Shown piece after piece: positions 26,515-35,177 of a stretch of DNA of 64,000 bases. Both the position numbers and the translations under genes were made by a program. The notes beneath the pieces are model-generated. The model was given only the letters and a program-made list of their open reading frames with translations. It was not told the origin of the DNA and made no database searches. The stretch's first letter is position 1. Each line of letters starts with the position of its first letter. The DNA lies in the NCBI RefSeq assembly GCF_029338275.1, contig NZ_CP119789.1:1612001-1676000 (forward strand). The letters run 5' to 3'. The stretch is from Haloarcula ordinaria (GTDB lineage Archaea > Halobacteriota > Halobacteria > Halobacteriales > Haloarculaceae).

Positions 26515-27207
26515 ATGTTAGAAGACGGACTCTCCTACCCAATGCAAGGCGACAGTTGGATCGGGCGGCTGGTAATCGGCGGCATCCTCCTCTTTCTGTC
26601 CTTCCTCATAGTTCCGGTGTTCATATTCTACGGCTACCTCGTCCGCGTCCTCGAGTCGACTATCGAGGGCGATTCGGAACCCCCCGAGTGGGACGACTGG
26701 GGCGGTCTCGTCGTGGACGGACTGAAAGCGACGGTGGTCGGCCTCGTCTACGGACTAATTCCGACAGTCGTTATCGTCGGTATCGGCGCCGGACTGATCG
26801 GCATCGGCTCCGCGGCCGGCAACGACGGCGGCGGTCTCCTGGCCGGCTTCGGCCTCGCGACCATCCTGCTGTTGATTCCGGTGCTGTTCCTGGTCTACTA
26901 CCTCGTCCCCGCCGCCCTGTCGAACATGGCCGTCGAGGGTCGACTCGGTGCCGCGTTCGACGTCGGGATGCTCAAGCGCGTCGTGCTGACCAGCGACTAC
27001 TTCGTCGCCGTGCTGATGCCCATCGTCGTCGGCGTCGTCATCAACGTCGTCGCCCAGGTGCTCATCCTCACCATCGTCGGTGGCCTGCTGGTCCCGTTCG
27101 TCATGTTCTACGGCCAGGTCGCCGTGTTCCGGATGTTCGGACTCGCGTTCGCGAAGCACGCGCCGACGGACGGCGGACAGGCCACGGACGTCGCGACGAC
27201 GGCCTGA
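26515..27207 (+). CDS. DUF4013 family membrane protein
   Basis: 230 residues with about six hydrophobic segments. Family features: an early PMQGDSWIGRLVIGG, then FYGYLVRVLESTIEGDSEPPEWDDW, in which the acidic/proline/tryptophan loop is the best DUF4013 marker, and a C-terminal FYGQVAVFRMFGLAF. The loop at 115-125 is glycine-rich (GNDGGG). Function unknown. The start follows from the TATA position. Confidence 0.88.
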   Translation: MLEDGLSYPMQGDSWIGRLVIGGILLFLSFLIVPVFIFYGYLVRVLESTIEGDSEPPEWDDWGGLVVDGLKATVVGLVYGLIPTVVIVGIGAGLIGIGSAAGNDGGGLLAGFGLATILLLIPVLFLVYYLVPAALSNMAVEGRLGAAFDVGMLKRVVLTSDYFVAVLMPIVVGVVINVVAQVLILTIVGGLLVPFVMFYGQVAVFRMFGLAFAKHAPTDGGQATDVATTA

Positions 27208-27253
27208 CCTGAGCGGCCCCGACTGTTTTTATCCGGCCACGCCAACGAGCGGT

Positions 27254-28297
27254 GTGGACCACGCCGACTCCGAGTTCGCGTTCGAACTGGCCGTCTGTCA
27301 GTGGGCCGAGCGCGCGTGGTCGCCCGCGAGCGACGATTCGACAGCGCTGGTCGCCCGCCAGCTCGGCACTCAGTACCGCCGCTGGGACACCGTGGTACTC
27401 GAGTGTGACCCCGACGGGCTGACCCAGCGCGGCGCGTTCGGACTCGATGCCCTGAATTCGGACCTCTTGCACGTCGTCCGGAACGCGCCGAGCGACTGGG
27501 CCTTCTATCGCGACGCGCTCCCGGACCCGGGCTACCCCTGGCGCTACGTCCGGGAAGCCATCCACGAGGCGGCCGACCGCGACGCCGTCGAGTCCCGAAA
27601 GCGGGGCAACCGCATCGAGATTCGCCGGCGTCACGACTACCCCGACTGGATTCGCCGGGTCGTCGCCATCGAGAACAAACCGGACCTCACCGCCAGCGCC
27701 GCGCGCGACCTGGTCCCCCAGCTCGAACGTGACGTCGCGCTCGGCCTGGCAGACGAGGTGTGGGTGGCGACGGCGGCCACGGACGAACGCGTCGAGCCGA
27801 TCCTGCTCGCGGACCTGCCGGCGGAGGCCGGCGTCCTGACCGTCGACCCCGATGACGGAACCGCCGAGGCGGTCTGGCAACCGCGGACGCTGGCCGTCGA
27901 CGACTCCGGCACACGGATTCTGGAGCGACCCGACGACGGCGTGAGCGCCGCGCGATTCGAGTACGCCGACCCCGGATGGAAGGCCGACAAACGCAACGAG
28001 ATCGCTGAGCGGGCCTACGAACGGGGGTGGCGGGCCTACGCCGGAACGATGCGGCCCGACTGCCGACACTTCGACTTGCGCGCCACCGACTCCGGCGTCT
28101 ATCCGTACTGTGTGGCCAAGGAACGGGTGCCGACGCAAACCGAGTGTCGCGGGGCTTGCGGGTCGTTCGAGCCGGAACCGCCGGCCTGGCGGTCGAAGGC
28201 GTGGCCGCTGGACGGGGGGCCGGGCGGCGCGAGCAAGCGGTTGCTCGACCGGCGACGCCGACGCCGGCGGCCGGGCCTCGACGACGACGCCGCGTGA
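27254..28297 (+). CDS. DUF5787 family protein, nuclease-fold candidate
   Basis: 347 residues. Begins with a helix SEFAFELAVCQWAER; a middle part has RRHDYPDWIRRVVAIENKPDL, whose D...E-x-K spacing resembles a PD-(D/E)XK nuclease core. The C-terminal part has three Cys (CRHF, YCVAK, CRGACGSF) that may bind a metal, then a basic arginine-rich tail. The haloarchaeal family has no established role; nuclease activity is inference. GTG start at 27254. It abuts the convergent DUF5797 gene without a gap. Confidence 0.78.
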   Translation: MDHADSEFAFELAVCQWAERAWSPASDDSTALVARQLGTQYRRWDTVVLECDPDGLTQRGAFGLDALNSDLLHVVRNAPSDWAFYRDALPDPGYPWRYVREAIHEAADRDAVESRKRGNRIEIRRRHDYPDWIRRVVAIENKPDLTASAARDLVPQLERDVALGLADEVWVATAATDERVEPILLADLPAEAGVLTVDPDDGTAEAVWQPRTLAVDDSGTRILERPDDGVSAARFEYADPGWKADKRNEIAERAYERGWRAYAGTMRPDCRHFDLRATDSGVYPYCVAKERVPTQTECRGACGSFEPEPPAWRSKAWPLDGGPGGASKRLLDRRRRRRRPGLDDDAA

Positions 28298-28777
28298 TTA
28301 GTCGTCGGTCGTCTGGATGTCGAGCGCGTCGCGTTCGACGGCGAGCCTGAACGTCGGCACTGTCTTCTGGACCGTCTCGACGATTCCCTTGTCGGCCAGG
28401 CTCCGCAGCGCCGACCGGACTGCGTCGACCTCGGGATCCTCGCCGGCGTCGCGCAGCGCGTGCAGCACCGCGACGACGCTCTGGCTCTCCTCGTCGGGGC
28501 CGGCGATGACGTCGACGACGGCGTGTTGCAGGGCCGTCACTGTCACCGTCTGCACCCGGTCGGGGTCCTCGCCCTCGATGAGATTGGTCGCCTCCGGCGT
28601 CGCACAGATGAGGCTGTTCTCGTTGCGGTAGTAGTACTCCTTGAGTTCGGATTCGAGGTACTGGTGGACCTCGCTCCCACTGTCCATGCCCCACCGCTCT
28701 TGCAGCTCGCGGTTCTTCGTCGGCTGGAGCTCGACGATGTCGGCGAGCCGCTCGCTGGCCTCCTCCGAGAGGGTCAT
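28298..28777 (-). CDS. DUF5797 family winged-helix-like protein
   Basis: 159 residues found widely in haloarchaea. N-terminal EEASERLADIVELQPTKNRELQERWG looks like a helix-turn-helix; a central YYYRNENSLICATPEA segment is characteristic; the second half (RSALRSLADKGIVETV) again reads as a winged helix. A DNA-binding regulatory role is likely from this build but no target is known. Its stop directly abuts that of the DUF5787 gene. Confidence 0.82.
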   Translation of the reverse strand: MTLSEEASERLADIVELQPTKNRELQERWGMDSGSEVHQYLESELKEYYYRNENSLICATPEATNLIEGEDPDRVQTVTVTALQHAVVDVIAGPDEESQSVVAVLHALRDAGEDPEVDAVRSALRSLADKGIVETVQKTVPTFRLAVERDALDIQTTDD

Positions 28778-28883
28778 CGACGCCTACTACCCGGAGGGGC
28801 GTAACAAGCGTTCTGAAGTTGTGCCGGCCCGCCGCCCCTCGTCCAGACAACATATTTGTCGCTTCGGCCCTTGACTCGGGTAG

Positions 28884-30470
28884 ATGCAGACGTCTCGTCT
28901 CGTCCCACTGGTACTCTCTGTGGCCCTCCTCGTTTCGGTGCTACCGGCGACGGCTGTCGGTCCCGCGTCCGCCGCGGACGCACGAGTCACGCTGACCGAC
29001 ACGACGGTCACGCCGGCGACGCCGGTGGCGGGCGCCCCGATAACCGCCGAGACGACGGTCCGGCTCTCGGCAGGCAGCGATACGCCGCTCCGCCTCGACG
29101 AGGTCACCGTCCGCGACAGCGACGGGAACACGCTCGGGTCGGCGGCCGACCTCGGCCGGCTCTCGCCCGGCGAGACGCTCGCGGTGCCGGTCACGTTCGA
29201 CGTCTCGGACCCCGGCACCTACGACCTCACGCTCGTCGTCGAGGGCCGCGACACCGACGGCGACGACGTCCGCGCGACGCGTCCCCTCTCGCTGGGCGTC
29301 GAACGCGCCGCGCCGCTCGTGGAGCTCAGGGCCGACAGTCTCGTGGCTGACGCGGATACCTCGGTCCAGGCAGTCGTCTCGAACCCGACGAACGCACAGC
29401 TCCGTGGCATCACCGTCCAGGTGACCGACCCGGCGAGCGGTGACCGACTCCGCCGGACGGCGCCGGCGCTCGCGGCGGGCGCGTCGACGACGCTGAACTT
29501 CTCGGTCCGGGCCACCGAACCTGGGACGACCAATCTGACGGTGGCGACGACCTACACGACGCCGACCGGCGCCGAGGTGACCTCGACGTTCGCGCGGCCA
29601 ACCCCCGTCGACCCGCTGACCGACGACGTCGACGTGCGCGTCCAACGGGCGCAGGCCGACGACACGCAGCAACAGGTGACGACCGGACTCACCGGCCTCC
29701 TCGGTGGCGGCGGTGGCGGCGCTGGCGCGCTCCAGCCACAGCCGGACGACTCGGAGACGACGAGCGACGAGGCGGTCGACGTGACGGTGACCAACTTCGG
29801 CAACGCGGCCATCGAAGACGTGGTCGCCGCCGCCGAGTCGCCCAACGGCACCGTGCTGGCCGCTGTCGGTCGGTTCGCCGTGACCGACCGGCTCGAACCG
29901 GGCGAGTCGGCGACCGTCGAGGCCGACCTCGCCGGGGTCTCGGCCGCAAGCGTCGACTTCGTCGCGACCTACCGGGCCGGCAACGACAGCACGCAGCGAG
30001 CGACAGGGACGTACGCGCTCGACCCAGCGGTGGGCCAGGCGACGCTGACCGGGCTCGACGTGACCGTCGACGACGAGGGTCGGGTGGCCATCAGCGGGAA
30101 CCTCGCCAACGTCGGCGACGGCGACGTCAGCAGCGCGCTGGTCGCCGTCGAACCGACCGACGCCGTCCAGCCCGCCTACCCGCAGCGGACCTACTTCGTG
30201 GGCACCGTCGCGAGCAGCGAGTTCGCCCCCTTCGAGCTGGTCGCCCAGGCGGACACGGAAAACGCGACGTCGGTGACGGTCCGCGTCGAGTACACCGCCG
30301 GCGATGCGCGCACGACCGACCGGTTGACGGTGCCGCTGCCGGCCGACGACGGCACCGACCTGGCGGACGGACAGCAGACCGCGACGCTCGTCGCGTGGGT
30401 CGGGGCCGGCCTCGTGGTGACTGTCGCGCTCACCCTCCTGCTCCGGCGTCGCCGGGGCGGCGACCGATGA
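28884..30470 (+). CDS. Secreted, membrane-anchored CARDB-like surface protein of an ABC exporter operon
   Basis: 528 residues: signal peptide (1-31, ending ASAADA), several Ig-like/CARDB beta domains (about 35-140, 145-245, 295-385 and 390-475), a glycine-rich hinge LLGGGGGGAG at about 275, and a C-terminal membrane anchor followed by RRRRGGDR. Many NxT/NxS sites suggest glycosylation. The ABC ATPase gene starts within the stop codon (ATGA), so this is the extracytoplasmic partner of the exporter, comparable to a periplasmic adaptor. Cargo unknown. Confidence 0.85.
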   Translation: MQTSRLVPLVLSVALLVSVLPATAVGPASAADARVTLTDTTVTPATPVAGAPITAETTVRLSAGSDTPLRLDEVTVRDSDGNTLGSAADLGRLSPGETLAVPVTFDVSDPGTYDLTLVVEGRDTDGDDVRATRPLSLGVERAAPLVELRADSLVADADTSVQAVVSNPTNAQLRGITVQVTDPASGDRLRRTAPALAAGASTTLNFSVRATEPGTTNLTVATTYTTPTGAEVTSTFARPTPVDPLTDDVDVRVQRAQADDTQQQVTTGLTGLLGGGGGGAGALQPQPDDSETTSDEAVDVTVTNFGNAAIEDVVAAAESPNGTVLAAVGRFAVTDRLEPGESATVEADLAGVSAASVDFVATYRAGNDSTQRATGTYALDPAVGQATLTGLDVTVDDEGRVAISGNLANVGDGDVSSALVAVEPTDAVQPAYPQRTYFVGTVASSEFAPFELVAQADTENATSVTVRVEYTAGDARTTDRLTVPLPADDGTDLADGQQTATLVAWVGAGLVVTVALTLLLRRRRGGDR

Positions 30471-31216
30471 CCGGCGAGCAGGGGGCCGGTGACGCTGCAC
30501 CCGCCCACTCGGTATCGCTGGACGTGGACGCGGTGACGGTGGCTCACGACGTCCCGCCGCTCCGCCTCGCCGACGTCACGAAACGCTACGACAGCGGCCG
30601 CGCCGGCTACGTGGCGGCGCTCTCGAACGTGGACTTCGCCGTCGAGCCCGGGGAAGTCGTCGCCGTCGTCGGGCCCAGCGGGAGCGGCAAGTCGACGCTG
30701 CTCAACCTGCTCGGCCTGCTCGACGACCCGACGAGCGGCCGGGTCGAGCTCTGGGGGCAGTCGACCGGGGGCCTCTCGGACGCCGAACTGACCGACGCCC
30801 GCCGGGAGTCGCTGGGCTTCGTGTTCCAGGACTTCCACCTGTTGCCGACGCTCACCGCGCTGGAGAACGTCCGGCTCCCGACGGCGTTCCTCCCCGGCGA
30901 CGCGACCGACCGGGCCCGCGACCTGCTCGAACGCGTCGGCCTGGCCGACCGCATGGACCACACGCCCGACGAGCTCTCCGGCGGACAGAAACAGCGGGTC
31001 GCCATCGCGCGCTCCCTGGTCAACGAACCGGCGGTGCTGCTGGCCGACGAGCCGACGGGCAACCTGGACCGCGAGACGGGGACGCAGATACTGGAGGAGG
31101 TCCGGCAAATCAGCGACACCGGCGTCGGCGTCGTCGCCGTCACCCACGACGACCTCGTCACCGACTACGCCGACCGGACGGTCCAGCTAATCGATGGGGT
31201 GGTCCAGCGTGGGTGA
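30467..31216 (+). CDS. ABC transporter ATP-binding protein, MacB/LolD type
   Basis: 249 residues. Walker A GPSGSGKS (69-76), signature LSGGQ (170-174), Walker B LLADEP (191-196) followed by TGNLD, and the H-loop in VAVTHDD. The TGNLDxxTG version is typical of MacB/LolD/FtsE ATPases that work with FtsX-like permeases, matching the next gene. A 35-residue N-terminal extension precedes the core, so a start further in is possible. Overlaps both neighbours. Confidence 0.92.
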   Translation: MTGEQGAGDAAPAHSVSLDVDAVTVAHDVPPLRLADVTKRYDSGRAGYVAALSNVDFAVEPGEVVAVVGPSGSGKSTLLNLLGLLDDPTSGRVELWGQSTGGLSDAELTDARRESLGFVFQDFHLLPTLTALENVRLPTAFLPGDATDRARDLLERVGLADRMDHTPDELSGGQKQRVAIARSLVNEPAVLLADEPTGNLDRETGTQILEEVRQISDTGVGVVAVTHDDLVTDYADRTVQLIDGVVQRG

Positions 31217-32339
31217 CCGCTTCCCGGCGCTGACGCTGGCCACGCGGAACCTCTCACGCCAGCGGATACGGGCGGCGCTGGCGGCGCTCGGCATCGTCAT
31301 CGGCGTGTTCGCCGTCGTCACGCTGGGCCTGCTGGGCAACGCACTCAGCGTCGCTGCGACGGAGGAACTGGGCGGCCTGGGCAACCAGGTCATCGTCAGT
31401 CCGTCCCAGGCGTCCGGCGAGGACTCGCTCGACTCCCGCGACCTGGCGGCGGTCCAACGGGCCGCGAGCGGCCGGGGGACGGTGGTGCCGCTCAGGGTGA
31501 CCGGGGCGCAGGTGCGTGCCAGCGGCGGGCAGACGTTCGCACAGGTGTACGGCACCGACCGCCCGGGGACGCTCTTCGGGAACGGCAGCGACGGCATTCC
31601 GGCGTTCCACCGGCAGGGCGCGCTCGTCGGGGCGGACGTCGCCGCGGACCTCTCGGTCCGCGAGGGGAGCACGATAACCGTCGAGGAAAACGAGTACCGG
31701 GTCGTCGCCGTCCTCCCGGAGGTGTCGAGCATCTCGCCGCTCCAGCCGGACTCGTCGGTCATCCTCCCGGCCGACGAGTTCGCCACGTCGGGGTACTCCC
31801 AGGTCGTGATACGGGCGAACTCGGCTGACGACGCCAGGGCGGTGGCGAGCGGCGTCGAAGAACGGTTGAACGCCCGCCAGCAGCGCGTCTCCGTCTTCTC
31901 CCTGACCAGCATCCTCGACCGCATCTCGGAGTTCTTCGACCTGCTCAACGGGTTCTTGCTCGCTATCGCGGGCATCTCGCTGGTCGTCGCCGGCGTCAGC
32001 ATCTTCAACGTCATGCTGATGTCCGTCTCCGAGCGTCGCGGGGAGATTGGCGTCCTTCGGGCGGTCGGAATCCACCGTCGGCAGGTCCTCCGGACGCTGC
32101 TCGTCGAGGCGACGCTGCTCGGCGTGGTCGGCGGTGCCATCGGGGCGCTCCTGGGTACCGTGACAGTTGTCGTCACGGCGCTGTTCACCGAACTCCCGCT
32201 GTCGGCGGTCCTCCTGCCGGGGAACGCCGTCGTCCCGCTGGGCGCGTTCGCGTTCGGCGTCGTCATCTCGCTCGTCGGGGGCCTGTACCCGGCGTACCGG
32301 GCGGCCTGGGAACCGCCGGTGTCGGCGTTGCGCGGGTGA
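31194..32339 (+). CDS. FtsX-like permease, MacB type
   Basis: 381 residues with four membrane helices: one at about 22-45, then a large extracytoplasmic MacB-PCD domain (about 50-250) and three helices in the C-terminal FtsX domain (SIFNVMLMSVSERRGEIGVLRAVG is the signature region). MacB-type complexes do not move solutes through the membrane but transmit force to extracytoplasmic partners, here most likely the CARDB protein. The ATG overlaps the ATPase gene by 23 nt; a GTG five codons later (31209) is an alternative. Confidence 0.92.
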   Translation: MGWSSVGDRFPALTLATRNLSRQRIRAALAALGIVIGVFAVVTLGLLGNALSVAATEELGGLGNQVIVSPSQASGEDSLDSRDLAAVQRAASGRGTVVPLRVTGAQVRASGGQTFAQVYGTDRPGTLFGNGSDGIPAFHRQGALVGADVAADLSVREGSTITVEENEYRVVAVLPEVSSISPLQPDSSVILPADEFATSGYSQVVIRANSADDARAVASGVEERLNARQQRVSVFSLTSILDRISEFFDLLNGFLLAIAGISLVVAGVSIFNVMLMSVSERRGEIGVLRAVGIHRRQVLRTLLVEATLLGVVGGAIGALLGTVTVVVTALFTELPLSAVLLPGNAVVPLGAFAFGVVISLVGGLYPAYRAAWEPPVSALRG

Positions 32340-32345
32340 GGACGG

Positions 32346-32807
32346 CTACAGGGAGTCGACCGTCTCGACGACCGAGTCCCAGTGGCTCCCCTTCCAGAAG
32401 TGCTGGCCGCAGTCGCGACATCGCCACACGGACGTCTCGGTCGGGTCGGGGGCGTACTCCGGCGTCGGCTCGGTCCGGTCGACGCGCTCCAGCGGCGCGT
32501 TGCAGGTCCCGCAGTACTGCGGTTCGTCGGTCACCGAGAGCGAGAAGCCGGCGGCTGCGAGCTCGCGCAGCTGGTCGGTCACCTCGCGTTCGGTCAGTAA
32601 CACCGCGTCGGGCGCTCGCTGGGCCAGCTGCCGGTCGCGGGTGACGACACGCCGTCCCTCAGTATGGGCCAGTGCCAGCATGTCCTCGTCGCCCTCGGCG
32701 TCGCGGTCCAGCGCGTACGCGGCGTCGTAGCCACACAGCCGCAGGTAGGTCGCGAGCTTCCCGAGCATCGCGTCGAGCAAGAGCGGGTCGCCCGGGGCTT
32801 CAGCCAT
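32346..32807 (-). CDS. Mut7-C RNAse-domain protein with zinc ribbon
   Basis: 153 residues. The N-terminal PIN-like Mut7-C domain shows LLDAMLGKLATYLRLCGYDAAY and DEDMLALAHTEGRRVVTRDRQL, which hold the conserved acidic residues of the nuclease centre. A zinc ribbon with CGTC and CRDCG knuckles forms the C-terminus. RNA cleavage is expected for the family but untested here. The ATG lies inside the 3' end of polX (8-nt overlap), so the two are translationally coupled. Confidence 0.85.
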   Translation of the reverse strand: MAEAPGDPLLLDAMLGKLATYLRLCGYDAAYALDRDAEGDEDMLALAHTEGRRVVTRDRQLAQRAPDAVLLTEREVTDQLRELAAAGFSLSVTDEPQYCGTCNAPLERVDRTEPTPEYAPDPTETSVWRCRDCGQHFWKGSHWDSVVETVDSL

Positions 32808-34542
32808 CGAGGAACTCACGGACTTCCTGGGCGTCGCGCGTGTTCAGCACGTCGGCTGCCTCGGCCCACCCCCGACGGGCCGTGTGGACGCCGTAGCGCA
32901 CCTGCTCGAAGTTGCTCGGGCTGTGCGCGTCGGTGTTGATGGCGATGGTGGCCCCGGCCTCGATGGCACGTTTGACCGCGCCACCGGTGAGGTCCAGGCG
33001 GGCCGGGCTGGCGTTCACCTCGAGGGCGGTGCCGTGCTCGGCGGCCGCCGCGGCGAGTCGCTCGACGTCGACGTCGAGGCCGGGTCGCCGGTTGAGGAAC
33101 CGCCCTGTCGGGTGGCCGACGATGTTCACGTCCGGGTGTTCCGCGGCCGCGACCAGGCGGTCGGTGCCGTCGCCGTCCAGCGCGGCGTGCGGGGAGGCGA
33201 CCACCACGTCGAGGTCGGCGAGCAGGTCGTCGGCGACCGAGATAGTGCCGTCCTCGGCGATGTTCGCCTCGACGCCGGTGAACACGTCGATTGGGGCATC
33301 CTCGGCGACCGCCCGGACCGCCTCGAGTTGCTCGCGCAGTTCGTCGTCCGGTACGCCGACGCCACCGACCATCCCCGGCCCCGTCGCGTGGTCACTGATT
33401 GCGAGGTAGTCGTGGCCGAACTCGGCGGCCCCCTCGACCATCTCGGCGACCGTGTACCCGCCGTCGGACCAGTCGGTGTGGACGTGTAGGTCGCCGCGAA
33501 TCTCCCCTTCTTCGAGGAGGTCCGGCAGGTCCCCGCTCGCCGCGGCCGCGACCTCGCCACGGTTCTCGCGTAGCTCCGGGGGCATCCACGCCATCTCCAG
33601 GGCCTCGTAGACGCCCGCTTCGGTCTCGCCCGCGATTCGCTCGCCGGCACGCTGACCGTCCGACTCCTCCTCGACTTCGGAGACGTCGAAGACGCCGTAC
33701 TCGTTGACTTTCAGGCCCCGGTCGATGGCGCGGTTCCGCACGGCGACGTTGTGGTCCTTGCTCCCCGTGAAGTACTGGAGGGCAGCCCCGAACTCCTCGG
33801 GGACGACCACCCGGAGGTCGACGCGTACCCCGCCGGCACGGACGCTGGCTTTCGTCTCGCCGGCCTCGATGACGGTGTCGCCGGCCCCCCAGTCGGTGAA
33901 GGCGTCGACCACGGCGTCGCCGTCGGTGCTCCCGACGAGGACGTCCACGTCGCCGATGGTCGGCCGCCACCGGCGGAGCGACCCGCCCAGTGCACACCGC
34001 TCGACGGCCGGGACGTCGTCGAGGAACGCGCGGACCTCCTCGCCGTAGGGCCTGGCCTCCCCGAGCAGTGCGCGCTCGTGGGCCTCGCGGGCGAAGTCGA
34101 CGTTGTCGAGGATGTTCTGCTCGGTCTTCGCACCGAAGCCCTTGACGTCCTGAATCTCGCCGGCTTCGGCCGCGGCTTCCAGCTCGTCGAGTGTCGTGAT
34201 ACCCAGCTCCTCGTACAGTTTCCCGACGGTCTTCGGGCCGACGCCCTCGACGGCGGTCAGCCCGGTCATGTCGACGGGCAGCTCCTCGCGGAGGTCCTCC
34301 AGTTCCCCGATGGCACCCGTCTCGACGTACTCGACGATCTTCGCCGATATCGCGTCGCCGACGCCTTCTATCTCGCCGACTGCGTCGGCCCCCTCTCTCG
34401 CTAAGTCCTCGACGGCCGCCGGGTGGTCCCGGACGTTCTCGGCTGCCCGGCGGTACGTCCGGGGCTTGTACTCGACGCCCTGCGCGTCCAGCAGGTCGGC
34501 GAACGCTTCGAGCTCCGTCGCGACTTCGTCGTTCCGGCTCAT
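32800..34542 (-). CDS. polX: DNA polymerase X family protein with PHP domain
   Basis: 580 residues: N-terminal helix-hairpin-helix segments (about 1-130, with IEGVGDAISAKI and VEGVGPKTVGKLY), a family X nucleotidyltransferase core with GGSLRRWRPTIGDVDVLV holding the GS motif and catalytic Asp pair, and a C-terminal PHP domain (about 335-575) with DLHVHTDWSDG, AISDHAT and INTDAHSP metal-binding motifs. Bacterial and archaeal PolX combine gap-filling synthesis with 3'-5' exonuclease/AP-endonuclease activity of the PHP part. It sits between DUF5788 and Mut7-C genes in one operon. Confidence 0.95.
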   Translation of the reverse strand: MSRNDEVATELEAFADLLDAQGVEYKPRTYRRAAENVRDHPAAVEDLAREGADAVGEIEGVGDAISAKIVEYVETGAIGELEDLREELPVDMTGLTAVEGVGPKTVGKLYEELGITTLDELEAAAEAGEIQDVKGFGAKTEQNILDNVDFAREAHERALLGEARPYGEEVRAFLDDVPAVERCALGGSLRRWRPTIGDVDVLVGSTDGDAVVDAFTDWGAGDTVIEAGETKASVRAGGVRVDLRVVVPEEFGAALQYFTGSKDHNVAVRNRAIDRGLKVNEYGVFDVSEVEEESDGQRAGERIAGETEAGVYEALEMAWMPPELRENRGEVAAAASGDLPDLLEEGEIRGDLHVHTDWSDGGYTVAEMVEGAAEFGHDYLAISDHATGPGMVGGVGVPDDELREQLEAVRAVAEDAPIDVFTGVEANIAEDGTISVADDLLADLDVVVASPHAALDGDGTDRLVAAAEHPDVNIVGHPTGRFLNRRPGLDVDVERLAAAAAEHGTALEVNASPARLDLTGGAVKRAIEAGATIAINTDAHSPSNFEQVRYGVHTARRGWAEAADVLNTRDAQEVREFLDG

Positions 34543-34543
34543 G

Positions 34544-34996
34544 CTAGAGACTCCGTCCGGCACGACCCGTACCGGAATCCGCGTCCTCGTGGCCCAGCGC
34601 CTTGCGCAGGAACTTCATCCAGCGCTTCTGGTCGGCGGTCTGCTGGGCCCGCTGTTCGGCCTCGAGGTCCGCCGGGCCGAGCTGTTCGAGCGCGTTCAGC
34701 GCCCGGTCGATGCCGATGACGGCGTCGGCCAGCGTCTGGCCCTCCTCGTAGCTCACCTCGCCGTTCTCGATGCGTTGCTTGCGCTGGAGGCGCTCTCTGC
34801 GGAGGTTCGTCTTCGCCTGCTCGACGCGCTCGCGTTCGCCCGGCGGAATCGTGTCCCGCCGCTTTATCTCGAAGACGAACGACTGGAGTTCGATCTCCTC
34901 ACCCTGGACGATGATGCTGTCGGGAATCGCGGCACCCACTGTCGCGCCCTCCCGTTCGATGCGCTCCAGCAGTCGTTTGCGCTCGAACTCTCTCAC
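34544..34996 (-). CDS. DUF5788 family protein
   Basis: 150 residues, highly charged. Starts at a GTG (VREFERKRLLERIEREG); the middle has SIIVQGEEIELQSFVFEIKRRDTIPPGERE and the rest is helical with many Arg/Glu, suggesting a coiled coil at 70-100. The region upstream in the same frame is basic and non-homologous in style, so the GTG is preferred. Found in many haloarchaea; function unknown. One base separates its stop from the polX start, suggesting a link to DNA repair. Confidence 0.78.
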   Translation of the reverse strand: MREFERKRLLERIEREGATVGAAIPDSIIVQGEEIELQSFVFEIKRRDTIPPGERERVEQAKTNLRRERLQRKQRIENGEVSYEEGQTLADAVIGIDRALNALEQLGPADLEAEQRAQQTADQKRWMKFLRKALGHEDADSGTGRAGRSL

Positions 34997-35177
34997 TACC
35001 CGTTCGTTCGGTCTGGGGGCTCTTACTCGCTTCGCTCGGTGACCTCTCGCCGCCAGTACCGGGACGCGAGCATCACGGACTTCCAGTCGCCCTGATCCGA
35101 GCCCGCCGGTATCTTTTTGATTTCCTCTCACGTGGGTCTGAGACAAGACAGGGTCGACCGCCCGCTATCCGCTCTCC

